A program made the translations under genes and the position numbers. From Gordonia phthalatica (lineage in GTDB: Bacteria; Actinomycetota; Actinomycetes; Mycobacteriales; Mycobacteriaceae): 64,000 nt of DNA. The stretch lies in contig NZ_CP011853.1 of NCBI RefSeq assembly GCF_001305675.1, positions 248,001 through 312,000 on the forward strand. Direction: 5' to 3'. The notes below the pieces were generated by a model, which was not told where the DNA came from, searched no databases, and was given only the letters and a program-made list of their open reading frames with translations. Shown in pieces: positions 16,901 to 25,183 of this stretch; within the stretch, counting starts at the first letter, position 1, and each line of letters begins with the position of its first letter.

Positions 16901-19287
16901 TCGCGAAGTCCGTCGAGGCAGGCCACCGGACGTTCGTCGAACTGTCGCCGAACCCCGCGGTCCTGATCTCCGTCGCCGCCACCACCTTCGGTGCGGGCGT
17001 GCACGACGCCGAGCTGGTCGAGACGCTGCGTCGCAAGGAGGACGAGAGCTACGGCTTCGTCAACGCCCTGATGAAGCTCTACGTCCACGGGCACCCGGTG
17101 AACGTCGCGTCGCTCTTCGGCACCGGCCCCGATCAGAAGTACGCGCCGATCCCGCGCACCCGCTTCGAGCGCAAGCCGTACTGGATCGACGCGACCATCG
17201 CGAGCGGTTCGGGCGCGGGCAGCGTCCCCGGCGCGCACGTCGCACTGCCCGACGGTCGGCACGCGTGGGAGGTCAACGCCTCCGCCGTCACCGATCCGCG
17301 CGAACTGGTCCTGGCTGCGGCCAAGCACGTCCTCGGTTCCGACGCGGCGGTCGTCGCGGTGGAGTCAGTCGCGGCCTTCCCGTCCGACGGCACCGTCACC
17401 ACCACCCTGACCCGTCACCCGGGCGGCGCGGCCGTTGCCGTGCACGCGGGACCGCAGGGCGGCTTCGCGCTGCTCTACGAGGCGGCCGTCACCGGTACCG
17501 CGCTCGCGAAGCCTGCGGTCGACGCCGCTCCGACGCCGACCCCGGAGGAGGCCGCGAAGGCCTCCGGTCTGGTCGACGACAAGCTGGTCGTCGAAGACGA
17601 GGTCGTCGACGACATCGGCAACAAGTGGGACCCGGAGTCGGGTCAGTCGGTCGGTGACCGCCTGGCGATCATCGTGGGCGAGTCCATGGGCTACGACCCC
17701 GAGGACCTGCCGCGCGAGATTCCGCTGATCGAGCTGGGTCTGGACTCGCTGATGGCGGTCCGCATCAAGAACCGCGTCGAGTACGAGTTCGACATCCCGC
17801 AGCTCCAGCTGCAGGCGATGCGCCAGGCCAACCTGACCGACGTCGAGAAGTTCGTCTCCTTCGCAGTCACGCACCGCGACCAGCTCGACGACCTCGACAA
17901 GGCCACCGGCGGCGGCGAACTCGACACCGCCGCGCTGAACGCGTACATCGACGAAGAGCTGGCGAAGGATGCGGCCAAGGCCGCTGCGGCTCCGGAGCCC
18001 GAGGCCGAGCCCGAACCCGAGGCCGAGCCGGAGCCCGCGCCGGCTCCCGCAGAGCCTGCACCTGCGGCTCCCGCCCAGCCGAAGGCTGAATCTGTCGCCG
18101 AGCCGAAGGCACCCGCTGCCGCGCCTGAGAAGACCGACCTCACCGACCAGGCCGCCGTCGCGGAGGCCGCGGGCTCGGACGTCCCGCCGCGTGACGCCGC
18201 GGAGCGCTTGACCTTCGGCGCCTACGCCGTGGTGACCGGCAAGTCGGCAGGCGGCATCTTCAACAAGCTGCCGGTCCTCGACGAGGAGACGGCCGAGAAG
18301 CTGACCGCGCGCATCAACGAGCGCACCGGCGGCGAGGTCGACATCGAGGACATCCTCGACTCGGAGACCATCGAGGAGATGTCCGACTACGTCCGGCAGC
18401 AGATGGACGACGCCGCCGACGTCGACGGCTTCGTGCGCTTCCTGCGCGTCCCGAAGGGCGCCGACGGCAAGTCGAAGCATGTGTTCGACGTCACCGCGGG
18501 CGACCCGACGCCGATGCTCGTCTTCCACCCCGCCGGCGGCAACACCTCCGCGTACGAGGCTCTGGTGAAGCGGCTGCCGGAGGACATCCCGGTGATCGGC
18601 TTCGACCGCGTCGAGGGCACCATCTCCGAGCGCGTCCGCCAGTACATGCCGAAGCTCCGCGAGGTGCAGCCGCACGGACCGTACGTCCTGGTCGGCTGGT
18701 CGCTCGGTGGCGCTCTCGCCTATGGCGCCGCACAGGTGCTGCGCGAGGAGGGCGAGGAGATCTCCTTCGTCGGACTGATCGACGTGGTCCGGCCCAGCAA
18801 GGACGTCCCGGACACCCCGGAGAACAAGCGGGCCCGCCTGGAGCGCTGGAAGGCGTTCGCCGTCAAGACCTACGGTCTGGACGAGAACATCCCGGTGCCG
18901 ATGGATCGCCTCGTGGAGGCCGACGACGACGAGCAGTTCAACATCATCATGGAGATGATGTCGATGTCCGACGCCAAGATCCCCGGCGGCATCATCGAGC
19001 ACCAGCGGACATCGTTCATCGACAACCGCGCGCTGACCAGCATCAACCCGTCGCACTACGGCGGCAAGGTGGTGCTGTACCGCGCCGACAAGATGCACGA
19101 CGGCGCCATCGAGCTGGAGCCGCAGTGGGCCGAGATCGACGAGGACGGTCGCTGGGGCGAGGTCGTCGACGATCTGGAGATCCTGCACATCGGCGGTGAC
19201 CACCTCGGCATCGTCGACGAACCTCACGTCGCGAAGGTCGCCGCCGACCTCGCTCGACGCATGTCCGAACTCAATACCGAGAAGTGA
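13993..19287 (+). CDS. pks13: Polyketide synthase Pks13 (mycolic acid condensase)
   Basis: A 1764-residue type I polyketide synthase that joins the meromycoloyl chain to a carboxylated C24-26 acyl chain and releases the product as a trehalose ester. Domains in order: N-terminal acyl carrier (EFGLSSRDAV, about 20-100); ketosynthase (about 115-540) with Cys295 in DTACSSS and histidines in EAHGTGT and NYGHMESAAG; acyltransferase (about 700-1010) with Ser799 in PHSMGE, where the first residue is Pro and not the common Gly; second carrier with Ser1252 in GLDSLMA; a Pro/Glu/Ala linker near 1330-1390; and thioesterase (about 1490-1764) with Ser1570 in GWSLGG. No reducing domains exist, as expected for Pks13. 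ATG 13993 or GTG 13990 could start. accD4 follows 13 bases after the stop. Confidence 0.97.
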   Translation: MSETENTALTESTGSNGETVGDLTVEDLRDWLRDWVSKATGVAADQISDDRPMEEFGLSSRDAVALAADVEDYTGVILTATAAYNHPTIAMLAKRIIEGDPDEGLDLDDDRFWERERSADDDIAIVGIATRFPKGGDTPESTWDGLIGGVDGITDLPDDRWLEFKADPRLAGAIENGNVKGGYLDDVKGFDADFFQMSPREVENVDPQQRLALELTWEALEHAHIPPSDLRGGQVGVFMGTSTNDYQMLATLGLGEGASETAAYALTGTATSIIANRVSYFFDFHGPSLAIDTACSSSLVAVHEGVRSLRGGDSDVVIAGGVNMLITPAATLGFDQIGATAADGRIKAFSSDANGMIRAEGGGVFVLKRMADARRDGDTVLAVIAGSAVNSDGRSNGIFAPNPDAQVQVLRAAYADAAIDPRTVDYVEAHGTGTVLGDPIEADALGRVVGRGRDPQAPMLLGSAKTNYGHMESAAGAGAMAKVVLSLQHDRLPASLNYVGPNPYIQFEATNLRVITEPTEWPRYSGHAITGVSGFGFGGTNAHIVIREVLPSDYADPSAAAVEAVPAAPAVDADDFDDDEDFLTEAERAVLAAQAKKAPEPEPVAEKDPAEGFAPAAVPGAVVPLVISGFLASRRRKAAADLLEWLESDEGQATPLVEIGRALAHRNHGRTRSVVMARTMEDAVKGVRAVAEGKALPFVYTCDSPDAASAVWLLSGFGSQHRKMGKQLYQENPVFAKYADRVDAIIQRELGYSMVEIFLDDAQTYAIETAQIGIYTIQVALADTMRHYGAEPGVLVPHSMGEASAAYISGGLSLEDATRVICQRSRLMGEGESMLEGDDVRYMALVEYSADDIHGVLAKYPDLEICVYAAPTHTVIGGPVDQVDAIVAHAEAEGKLGRKLQTKGASHTSQMDPLLGELSYELTGIEPLRTNIGFYSSVDREEFYRPGSTVHTIEYFLKGLRHSVWFAQAIAKSVEAGHRTFVELSPNPAVLISVAATTFGAGVHDAELVETLRRKEDESYGFVNALMKLYVHGHPVNVASLFGTGPDQKYAPIPRTRFERKPYWIDATIASGSGAGSVPGAHVALPDGRHAWEVNASAVTDPRELVLAAAKHVLGSDAAVVAVESVAAFPSDGTVTTTLTRHPGGAAVAVHAGPQGGFALLYEAAVTGTALAKPAVDAAPTPTPEEAAKASGLVDDKLVVEDEVVDDIGNKWDPESGQSVGDRLAIIVGESMGYDPEDLPREIPLIELGLDSLMAVRIKNRVEYEFDIPQLQLQAMRQANLTDVEKFVSFAVTHRDQLDDLDKATGGGELDTAALNAYIDEELAKDAAKAAAAPEPEAEPEPEAEPEPAPAPAEPAPAAPAQPKAESVAEPKAPAAAPEKTDLTDQAAVAEAAGSDVPPRDAAERLTFGAYAVVTGKSAGGIFNKLPVLDEETAEKLTARINERTGGEVDIEDILDSETIEEMSDYVRQQMDDAADVDGFVRFLRVPKGADGKSKHVFDVTAGDPTPMLVFHPAGGNTSAYEALVKRLPEDIPVIGFDRVEGTISERVRQYMPKLREVQPHGPYVLVGWSLGGALAYGAAQVLREEGEEISFVGLIDVVRPSKDVPDTPENKRARLERWKAFAVKTYGLDENIPVPMDRLVEADDDEQFNIIMEMMSMSDAKIPGGIIEHQRTSFIDNRALTSINPSHYGGKVVLYRADKMHDGAIELEPQWAEIDEDGRWGEVVDDLEILHIGGDHLGIVDEPHVAKVAADLARRMSELNTEK

Positions 19288-19300
19288 GAAGGTACCTGGC

Positions 19301-20881
19301 GTGACGGAGACCAACGCGGGCGCGAACTCGGCCCCGACCACGACGGCCGGCAAGCTGGCCGACCTGCGCGAGAAGTTGGAGCTGGCTCAAGAGCCCGGTG
19401 GCGACAAGGCGCGTGCCAAGCGCGCCAAGAAGGGCATCCTCTCGCCGCGTGAGCGCTTGGAGCTGCTGTTCGACGCCGGTACGTTCGTCGAGGTCGGTGC
19501 GCTGGCGAAGATGCCGGGCGCCGGTGAGACCGGTTACGGCGACGGCGTCGTCACCGGCCACGGCCTGGTCCACGGTCGTCCGGTCGCCGCGTTCAGCCAC
19601 GATCAGACCGTCATGGGCGGCACCGTCGGCGAGATGTTCGGCCGTAAGGTGTCGATGCTGATGGAGTGGGCGGGCAAGCTCGGTTGCCCGATGGTCGGCA
19701 TCAACGACTCCGCGGGCGCCCGCATCCAGGACGCCGTCACCTCCCTCGCGTGGTATGCCGAGATGGGGCGCCGCAACGACCTCCTGTCCGGTCTGGCGCC
19801 GCAGATCTCGGTGATCCTCGGCAAGTGCGCCGGCGGCGCCGTGTACACCCCGGCCAACACCGACATCCTGGTCGCGGTCGAGGACAAGAGCTACATGTTC
19901 GTCACCGGCCCCGACGTCATCAAGCAGACCACCGGCGAGGAGATCTCCGCGGAGGACCTCGGCAGCGCCCACAACCAGGCGCGCTGGGGCAACATCCACC
20001 ACATCGCGCCCGACGAGGCCGCGGCGTTCGAGTGGGTGCGCGAGTACCTGCAGTACATGCCGTCGAGCGCCCATGAGGAACCGCCGATCATCAACCCGGG
20101 TCTCGAGCCGGAGATCACCGAGTCGGATCTGAGCCTCAACACGTTCATGCCGGACAACGACAACGCCGGTTACGACATGCGCGACATCATCATCCGGCTG
20201 TTCGACGACGGCGCCTTCCACGAGGTCGCCGAGCTGTTCGCGCCCAACATCATCACCGGCTACGCCCGCGTCGACGGCCGCAGCGTCGGCATCGTCGCCA
20301 ACCAGCCGAACGTCATGGCGGGCACCATCGACACCGACTCGTCGGAGAAGGCCACCCGCTTCGTCCGCATCTGCAACGCCTTCAGCATTCCGCTGATCTT
20401 CCTGGTCGACACCCCCGGCATCCTCCCGGGCCTCGCCGAGGAGCAGAAGGGCACCATCCGTCGCTCCGGCAAGTTCCTGTACGCGTACGTGGAGGCCGAC
20501 GTCCCGAAGATCACCGTCGTCCTGCGCAAGGCCTACGGCGGCGCGTACGCCGTGATGGGCTCCAAGCAGTTGGGCGCTGACATCAACTTCGCGTGGCCGA
20601 CGGCCAAGATCGCCGTGATGGGCGCCGAGTCGGCCGCCGCGATCCTGACTCGTCGTCAGACCGAGGGCCTGTCGGCGAACGACGCCGACAAGGTGCGCCA
20701 GGACTTCATCAGCTTCTACAACGCGATGATGGCGACCCCGTATCTCGCCGCCGAGCGCGGCTACATCGACGCCGTCATCGAGCCCGCGGAGACCCGCCTG
20801 CAGCTCCGCAAGGCGCTCGCGCAGCTCCGCGACAAGCAGGTCCTGCGCAACCCGCGCAAGCACTACCTGATGCCGATCTAG
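19301..20881 (+). CDS. accD4: Acyl-CoA carboxylase carboxyltransferase subunit AccD4
   Basis: A 526-residue carboxyltransferase beta subunit. AccD4 with AccA3, AccD5 and AccE carboxylates the C24-26 acyl-CoA that Pks13 uses as extender. Both crotonase-fold halves are visible: the N-terminal half with ARIQDAVTSLAWYAEM and KCAGGAVYTPA, the C-terminal half with DTPGILPGLAEEQKG and KAYGGAYAVMGSKQLGAD, the oxyanion-hole glycine pairs of the family. The GTG at 19301 is chosen because GAGAAGG lies just upstream and the frame upstream of it only reads through pks13. It directly follows pks13, as in all mycolate producers, and converges on a DUF2231 gene with a dispersed repeat between. Confidence 0.94.
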   Translation: MTETNAGANSAPTTTAGKLADLREKLELAQEPGGDKARAKRAKKGILSPRERLELLFDAGTFVEVGALAKMPGAGETGYGDGVVTGHGLVHGRPVAAFSHDQTVMGGTVGEMFGRKVSMLMEWAGKLGCPMVGINDSAGARIQDAVTSLAWYAEMGRRNDLLSGLAPQISVILGKCAGGAVYTPANTDILVAVEDKSYMFVTGPDVIKQTTGEEISAEDLGSAHNQARWGNIHHIAPDEAAAFEWVREYLQYMPSSAHEEPPIINPGLEPEITESDLSLNTFMPDNDNAGYDMRDIIIRLFDDGAFHEVAELFAPNIITGYARVDGRSVGIVANQPNVMAGTIDTDSSEKATRFVRICNAFSIPLIFLVDTPGILPGLAEEQKGTIRRSGKFLYAYVEADVPKITVVLRKAYGGAYAVMGSKQLGADINFAWPTAKIAVMGAESAAAILTRRQTEGLSANDADKVRQDFISFYNAMMATPYLAAERGYIDAVIEPAETRLQLRKALAQLRDKQVLRNPRKHYLMPI

Positions 20882-20912
20882 CTGCTGAGTCCGTGCTGAA
20901 TGCCCTGTTGCT

Positions 20913-20956
20913 GATCGAGTAAGCATCCGAGCGGAGCGAGGACGCGCATCGAGATC
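20913..20956. repeat. Dispersed palindromic intergenic repeat
   Basis: The element starts GATCGAGTAAG and ends CATCGAGATC, with a central CGAGCGGAGCGAGG. It lies in the 93-base gap between convergent accD4 and the DUF2231 gene. Elements of this style (GATCGAGTA...CGAGCG-AGCGAG...ATCGAGATC) are common between genes in Gordonia and other high-GC actinobacteria, as I recall. A decayed copy lies at 6062-6094. Confidence 0.55.
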
Positions 20957-20974
20957 GCCGCGGGCTGGGTCGCC

Positions 20975-21442
20975 TCAGCCGCCCCACACCGCCCGCGCAC
21001 CGCTGTCGCCGACCAGGATCACCATGACGAGGGCGGCGATCGCGAGGGCGGCGGTCGCGACGCGGACGACGACGTCGAGCACCGCAAGGGCTTTCGGCGA
21101 CAGCGGGAGTCGGTCGGTGACGACGGGCAGACTCAGCAGCCACAGCAGTGCGACGAGGCCGAACAGCGGTCCGACGAACAGGATCAGCTCGTCGCCGAGC
21201 GCGGTGTGCTTCTCCATCGCGTCGGTGGGCGGGAGCGTGTGTTCCAGCGCCTCACCCGCACTCGTGGTGATCGGCAGGACGATCAGCGTCACAAGCGCGA
21301 AGATCGACGGGAACACGCCCAGGCGCGTGCGGGCGCGGGGCCACAGCGCGACGGCCAGCGCGACGACGCCGGTGGCGAGCACGCCGACGATGGCGAAATG
21401 CACGAGGAGCGGATGCGCGGGCAGTCCGTTGATGGTGTCCAT
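20975..21442 (-). CDS. DUF2231-type four-helix membrane protein
   Basis: A 155-residue membrane protein. It starts NGLPAHPLLVHFAIVGVLATGVVALAVAL, with the N-terminal HPxxVHF histidines typical of DUF2231, and has four hydrophobic segments (about 10-32, 42-60, 85-105, 125-148) with another histidine-containing loop (LEHTLPPTDAMEKHTALGD). DUF2231 proteins have no firm function, although the conserved histidines suggest metal or haem binding. It is a single gene facing accD4. The neighbouring VIT-family transporter is divergent; a functional link through metal handling is only a guess. Confidence 0.75.
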   Translation of the reverse strand: MDTINGLPAHPLLVHFAIVGVLATGVVALAVALWPRARTRLGVFPSIFALVTLIVLPITTSAGEALEHTLPPTDAMEKHTALGDELILFVGPLFGLVALLWLLSLPVVTDRLPLSPKALAVLDVVVRVATAALAIAALVMVILVGDSGARAVWGG

Positions 21443-21584
21443 GCGATGAGGTTACGGCCCGTCGTACCGAATTCCTCTGCTCCACAGGACATTCGCAGCG
21501 ACTTGCCGGAAACCTCCCGGGACGACCGGTAAGCCCCGGCATACCTTGCTTGCCGGTCTCCGGAAAGACGGCGATCATGAACAG

Positions 21585-22319
21585 ATGACAAGCGACGAGA
21601 CGGCGAGCCGCGCCTCCGAGCACGGTCACGAGCCGCACGCGACCGGCCTCAACAGCCGACTCAACTGGCTGCGCGCGGGGGTCCTCGGCGCTAACGACGG
21701 CATCGTCTCCACCGCGGGCATCGTCGTGGGCGTGGCGGCGGCGACGGTGGAGCGCGGGCCGATCTTCACCGCGGGCATCGCCGGACTCGCGGCGGGCGCG
21801 GTGTCGATGGCGCTCGGTGAGTACGTCTCGGTCAGCACCCAGCGCGACACCGAGGCCGCCATGCTGGCGCAGGAGAAGTGGGAGCTGGAGCATCAGCCCG
21901 ACGCGGAGCTCGCCGAACTCGTGGACATCTACGAATCCAAGGGCATGACCACCGAGACCGCCGAGCGCGCGGCGACGGAGATGAGCGAGAAGGACGCCTT
22001 CGCCGCGCATGCCGAGGCTGAGCTCGGGATCGACCCCGACGACCTCAGCAGCCCGTGGCAGGCGGCGTTCTCCTCGGCCGTGTCGTTCACCGTCGGCGCG
22101 CTGCTCCCGCTGATCGCGATCCTCATCCCGCCGCCCACCTGGCGGATCCCGGTCGCCGTCGTCGCAGTCCTGGTCGCGCTCGCGCTCACCGGAGCGCTCG
22201 GCGCGTACCTCGGCAGGTCGTCGCCGTGGCGGCCGACACTGCGCATGCTGATCGGCGGCGGCATCGCCATGGCGGTGACCTACGGGATCGGATCCCTGGT
22301 GGGCACCGCCGTCGGCTGA
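21585..22319 (+). CDS. VIT1/CCC1-family iron/manganese transporter
   Basis: A 244-residue membrane protein of the vacuolar iron transporter family, which exports Fe2+ or Mn2+ from the cytoplasm. The family start is clear: WLRAGVLGANDGIVSTAGIVVGVAAA (first helix with conserved Asn-Asp-Gly), then a second helix with MALGEYVSVSTQRDTE. A cytoplasmic acidic helical region follows (about 80-150), where metal-binding glutamates reside, then three C-terminal membrane helices. No ferritin-like domain is fused. ATG 21585 is preferred to the upstream ATG 21546 because the extra 13 residues look like non-coding translation. It reads divergently from the DUF2231 gene. Confidence 0.88.
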   Translation: MTSDETASRASEHGHEPHATGLNSRLNWLRAGVLGANDGIVSTAGIVVGVAAATVERGPIFTAGIAGLAAGAVSMALGEYVSVSTQRDTEAAMLAQEKWELEHQPDAELAELVDIYESKGMTTETAERAATEMSEKDAFAAHAEAELGIDPDDLSSPWQAAFSSAVSFTVGALLPLIAILIPPPTWRIPVAVVAVLVALALTGALGAYLGRSSPWRPTLRMLIGGGIAMAVTYGIGSLVGTAVG

Positions 22320-22354
22320 CATCCGGCCCGCTGACATCGGGCACAATGGCGGCC

Positions 22355-22675
22355 ATGTACTTCATCGTCGTCAAGTTCCAGGTCAAGCCGTCCAGCGCCG
22401 ACACCTTCCCCGAGGCTGTCGCCGACTTCACCGCGGCCACCCGAGCGGAGGAGGGCAACCTCTGGTTCGACTGGTCGCGCAGCCTCGAGGACCCGAACGA
22501 GTACGTGCTCGTCGAAGCCTTCACCGACGAGGGCGCCGGCCCGCACGTCTCCAGCGACCACTTCGCCAAGGGGCTCGAGGCCATGCGGCCGCACCTCGTG
22601 TCGACCCCGAAGATCATCTCCCGCCAGATCGACGGCGACGGCTGGGACGCGATGGGGGAACTGCAGGTCGACTAG
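22355..22675 (+). CDS. Antibiotic-biosynthesis-monooxygenase (ABM) fold protein, putative quinol monooxygenase
   Basis: A 106-residue single-domain ABM protein of the dimeric ferredoxin-like fold: MYFIVVKFQVKP (first strand), TRAEEGNLWFDWSRSLEDPNEYVLVEAFTDE in the core, and HFAKGLEAM as the last helix. Proteins of this type (YgiN-like) oxidise quinols or other small aromatics, and many have no known substrate. ATG 22355 is chosen because homologues begin with this strand; ATG 22346 in frame would add three residues. It starts 35 bases after the VIT gene and may be co-transcribed. A long palindrome separates it from the converging ABC operon. Confidence 0.82.
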   Translation: MYFIVVKFQVKPSSADTFPEAVADFTAATRAEEGNLWFDWSRSLEDPNEYVLVEAFTDEGAGPHVSSDHFAKGLEAMRPHLVSTPKIISRQIDGDGWDAMGELQVD

Positions 22676-22681
22676 GCGTCA

Positions 22682-22734
22682 CGCTTATGCCGTATTCCTA
22701 ACCCCTATACCGGGTCAGGAATACGGCACAAGCG
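22682..22734. terminator. Long palindrome, bidirectional terminator (copy 1 of a repeat pair)
   Basis: Arms of 23 bases at 22682-22704 and 22712-22734 pair with two A/C mismatches around a seven-base loop. The left arm begins CGCTTATGCCGTATTCC. It fills the gap between the converging monooxygenase and ABC permease genes. The element at 47229-47279 has the same arm with four transitions. Confidence 0.8.
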
Positions 22735-22736
22735 TT

Positions 22737-23942
22737 TCAGCGCATCCGCAGCGCCCGACCCCAACTGATCTTGGCGCCGCTGTAGAGGACGCTGTGTCGG
22801 TAGATGCGGGCAGCGACCCAGATGCTGCCGGCCGTCGCGGCGGCCATGAGCAGGGTGGGGCCGACGGCGCCGAGCAGCGTCAGCTCGCCGAGGGCGATGC
22901 GGATCGGGACCGTCGAGATCGAGAACGGCGGGATCCACGTCAGGTAGCCGGCCAGCGCGGTGCCGGGGTTCAGCACCACGAACAGACCCGAATAGACGCT
23001 GACGAACGCGAACATCGTGACCGGCAGCACGGTGCCCGCACTGTCCTCGATCCGCGAGACCATCGAACCCGCGGCGGCGAAGAGGGCGGCGAAGAACAGG
23101 TAGCCGAGGATGAAGCCGACTAGAGCGATCGCGGCCGTCGACAGGGCGAGCGTCGGCAGCGTCAACAGTCCGGTCGCCACGGTGGTGATCAGCGCGGCGG
23201 CCCCGATCAGCACCAGCTGCAACAGGCTCACCAGACCGATCCCGATGATCTTCCCGGCCATCAGCTGACCGGGTCGCACGGTGGCGAGGAGGATCTCCAC
23301 GATGCGCGACGACTTCTCCTCGATCACTCCCGTCGAGACGGCGGGGCCTGCCTGCATGATCGCGTACGTCAACAGGATCAAGCCGACCATCGCGATGACG
23401 ATCCGCTCGCCGACCTCACGGTCGGGGGCGTCGTTCGCGCGCTCCACCGAGACCGCGGACGCGGCGGCCAGCGCGCGCGGATCGACGTGCGCCGCGGCCA
23501 GCGCCGCCTGCACCTGTGCGGCCTGCAGACCGCCGCGGATCGTCGCCTGAAGGCCGTCGGAGAGGTCGGACCGGCTGTAGACGGTGACGGCGCCGCGGTC
23601 CACGATGACGGCGACCGCTGCCTTCTCCGTGTCGATGCGGGCCCTGGCCTCCTCGGCGGAGGCCTCGGTGATCGTGACCGGGCTGCCGAGACGACTGCCG
23701 GTCTCGGTGATCGCGGCCTCCTGAGCAGCGGAGAGTCCGGAGGCCACGACGGCGGTGGTCGACGGCGTCGTCGGAGAGGACTGGTGATCGACGATCAACG
23801 ACAGCGCGATGCCGCCGCCGACGGCGATGAGCAGCATCAGCGCGGTGCCGACCTTGAAGGCCTTGGTACGGAGACGGGTCGCGATCTCACGGGTCGCGAT
23901 CAGGCGGACGGCGGCGACGGCGCCGGTGGACGACGCGCTCAT
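22737..23942 (-). CDS. ABC-2 type (NatB-like) permease, second of pair
   Basis: A 401-residue permease. It has an N-terminal cytoplasmic segment (IATREIATRLRTKAFKVGT), a first membrane helix, an extracellular domain of about 140 residues, and five or so C-terminal helices. The conserved VIEEKSSRIVEILLATVRPGQLMAGKIIGIG lies at the coupling region. This is the layout of NatB/YhaP exporters. It overlaps the preceding permease by a few bases and is the last gene of a three-gene unit with an ATPase. The two permeases are similar in layout and motif and likely form a heterodimer. Substrate unknown; sodium, peptide or drug export are all possible. Confidence 0.85.
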   Translation of the reverse strand: MSASSTGAVAAVRLIATREIATRLRTKAFKVGTALMLLIAVGGGIALSLIVDHQSSPTTPSTTAVVASGLSAAQEAAITETGSRLGSPVTITEASAEEARARIDTEKAAVAVIVDRGAVTVYSRSDLSDGLQATIRGGLQAAQVQAALAAAHVDPRALAAASAVSVERANDAPDREVGERIVIAMVGLILLTYAIMQAGPAVSTGVIEEKSSRIVEILLATVRPGQLMAGKIIGIGLVSLLQLVLIGAAALITTVATGLLTLPTLALSTAAIALVGFILGYLFFAALFAAAGSMVSRIEDSAGTVLPVTMFAFVSVYSGLFVVLNPGTALAGYLTWIPPFSISTVPIRIALGELTLLGAVGPTLLMAAATAGSIWVAARIYRHSVLYSGAKISWGRALRMR

Positions 23943-25183
23943 GCGCCGACTCCCTTCGTTCCGGTCTTCGGCGCGTCGTGCGGCGAACCGAGACCCAGGG
24001 CGTCACGCCAACTGACGCGGGCGCCGACCTTCAGCACCGAGCGGTGGTAGACGCGCCCGGCACCCGCGACCGCGACGGCACAGACCACCACCATGATCGC
24101 GAGGGACCCGACGATCTCCACCGCGGAGGCGCTGCCGTCCGCGATCCGGATCGGTTGGACGCCCGCGGAGAACGGCGGGATCCACGCCAGCCACTGGAAC
24201 AGGACGGAATCGGGGGAGCCCGCACCGAACAGGACCGCGTAGAAGGTGCCGAGCGCGGCGGTGCTCAGCGGCCAGGTGGTGCCCGCCAACTCCTCCTGCC
24301 GAGACAGCATGGCGCCGGTGCCTGCATAGAGGACGCCGTAGAACAGGAAACCGAGCAGCAGCCAGACAGTGGATGCGGCGATCACCGTCCCGGCGACCGC
24401 GAACGACGTGACCAGCCCGGTGGCGACGGCCGCCGCCAGCGCGGCGACAGCCGTCAGGAGCGTGCTGCCGAGCATCACCGCGCCCACGCCGAGGATCTTG
24501 CCCCACAACAGCCGGGCGGGTTTGACGGTGGCGAGCAGGATCTCGACGATCCGCGACGTCTTCTCCTCGATGACGCCCGTGGCGATGGTGACGCCGCCGC
24601 CGAAGACCGTCATGATCAGCAGGATCACACCGAAGATCGCGGTCCGCATCCGGTCCTCGTGCTCGGGATCGACCGGGGTGGGTGCCACGGTGGTGCGGAA
24701 GTCGACGGTCGGCGGCGTCAGCGCGGCGACGTCTCCGCCGCCGGCCCGCACGGCGTCGACGACGGCGGCGTCCGCGATTCCACGCCGCAGGGCAGCGTCG
24801 AGCGTCGCATCGAGGGTGTCGTTCTCACTGAAGACGCGGTACCCGGCACCGTCGCGCACCAGGGCCGCGTCGACGTCGCCGTCGGCCGCCTTTTGCCGCG
24901 CGTCGGTCTCGTCGCGGAACCGGATGCGCAAACCCAGTCCGGTTCCGGCGTCGGTCACCGACTTCTGGACCGTGGCGCTGACACCGGTCTGCGCGACGAC
25001 GGTCGGTTCGGGGCCGCTGTCCCCGCCGCCGGACAGCGCGCCGTAGCCGATGATGATGCCGACCATGATCACCAGCGTCACGACGGTACTGATCAGGAAC
25101 GAGCGGGTGCGGATCCGGGTGGTGATCTCCCGTCCCGCGATGAGGGAGATGTCCGACCAGGCGGACCGCTGCTCGCCGCTCAC
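23939..25183 (-). CDS. ABC-2 type (NatB-like) permease, first of pair
   Basis: A 414-residue permease with the same layout as its downstream neighbour: REITTRIRTRSFLIS, a membrane helix, a large external domain, then VIEEKTSRIVEILLATVKPARLLWGKILGVG and C-terminal helices. The GTG at 25183 overlaps the stop of the ATPase gene (GTGA), which argues for this start although the frame stays open to 25483. The ATPase and both permeases overlap in series, so they should be made in fixed ratio as one exporter. Its substrate is not visible. Confidence 0.86.
   Translation of the reverse strand: MSGEQRSAWSDISLIAGREITTRIRTRSFLISTVVTLVIMVGIIIGYGALSGGGDSGPEPTVVAQTGVSATVQKSVTDAGTGLGLRIRFRDETDARQKAADGDVDAALVRDGAGYRVFSENDTLDATLDAALRRGIADAAVVDAVRAGGGDVAALTPPTVDFRTTVAPTPVDPEHEDRMRTAIFGVILLIMTVFGGGVTIATGVIEEKTSRIVEILLATVKPARLLWGKILGVGAVMLGSTLLTAVAALAAAVATGLVTSFAVAGTVIAASTVWLLLGFLFYGVLYAGTGAMLSRQEELAGTTWPLSTAALGTFYAVLFGAGSPDSVLFQWLAWIPPFSAGVQPIRIADGSASAVEIVGSLAIMVVVCAVAVAGAGRVYHRSVLKVGARVSWRDALGLGSPHDAPKTGTKGVGA

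Noticed and set aside
17960..18130. Glu/Pro/Ala-rich stretch in pks13 as a frameshift or foreign insert
   Set aside because: The frame is uninterrupted and a flexible linker between the second carrier domain and thioesterase is expected.
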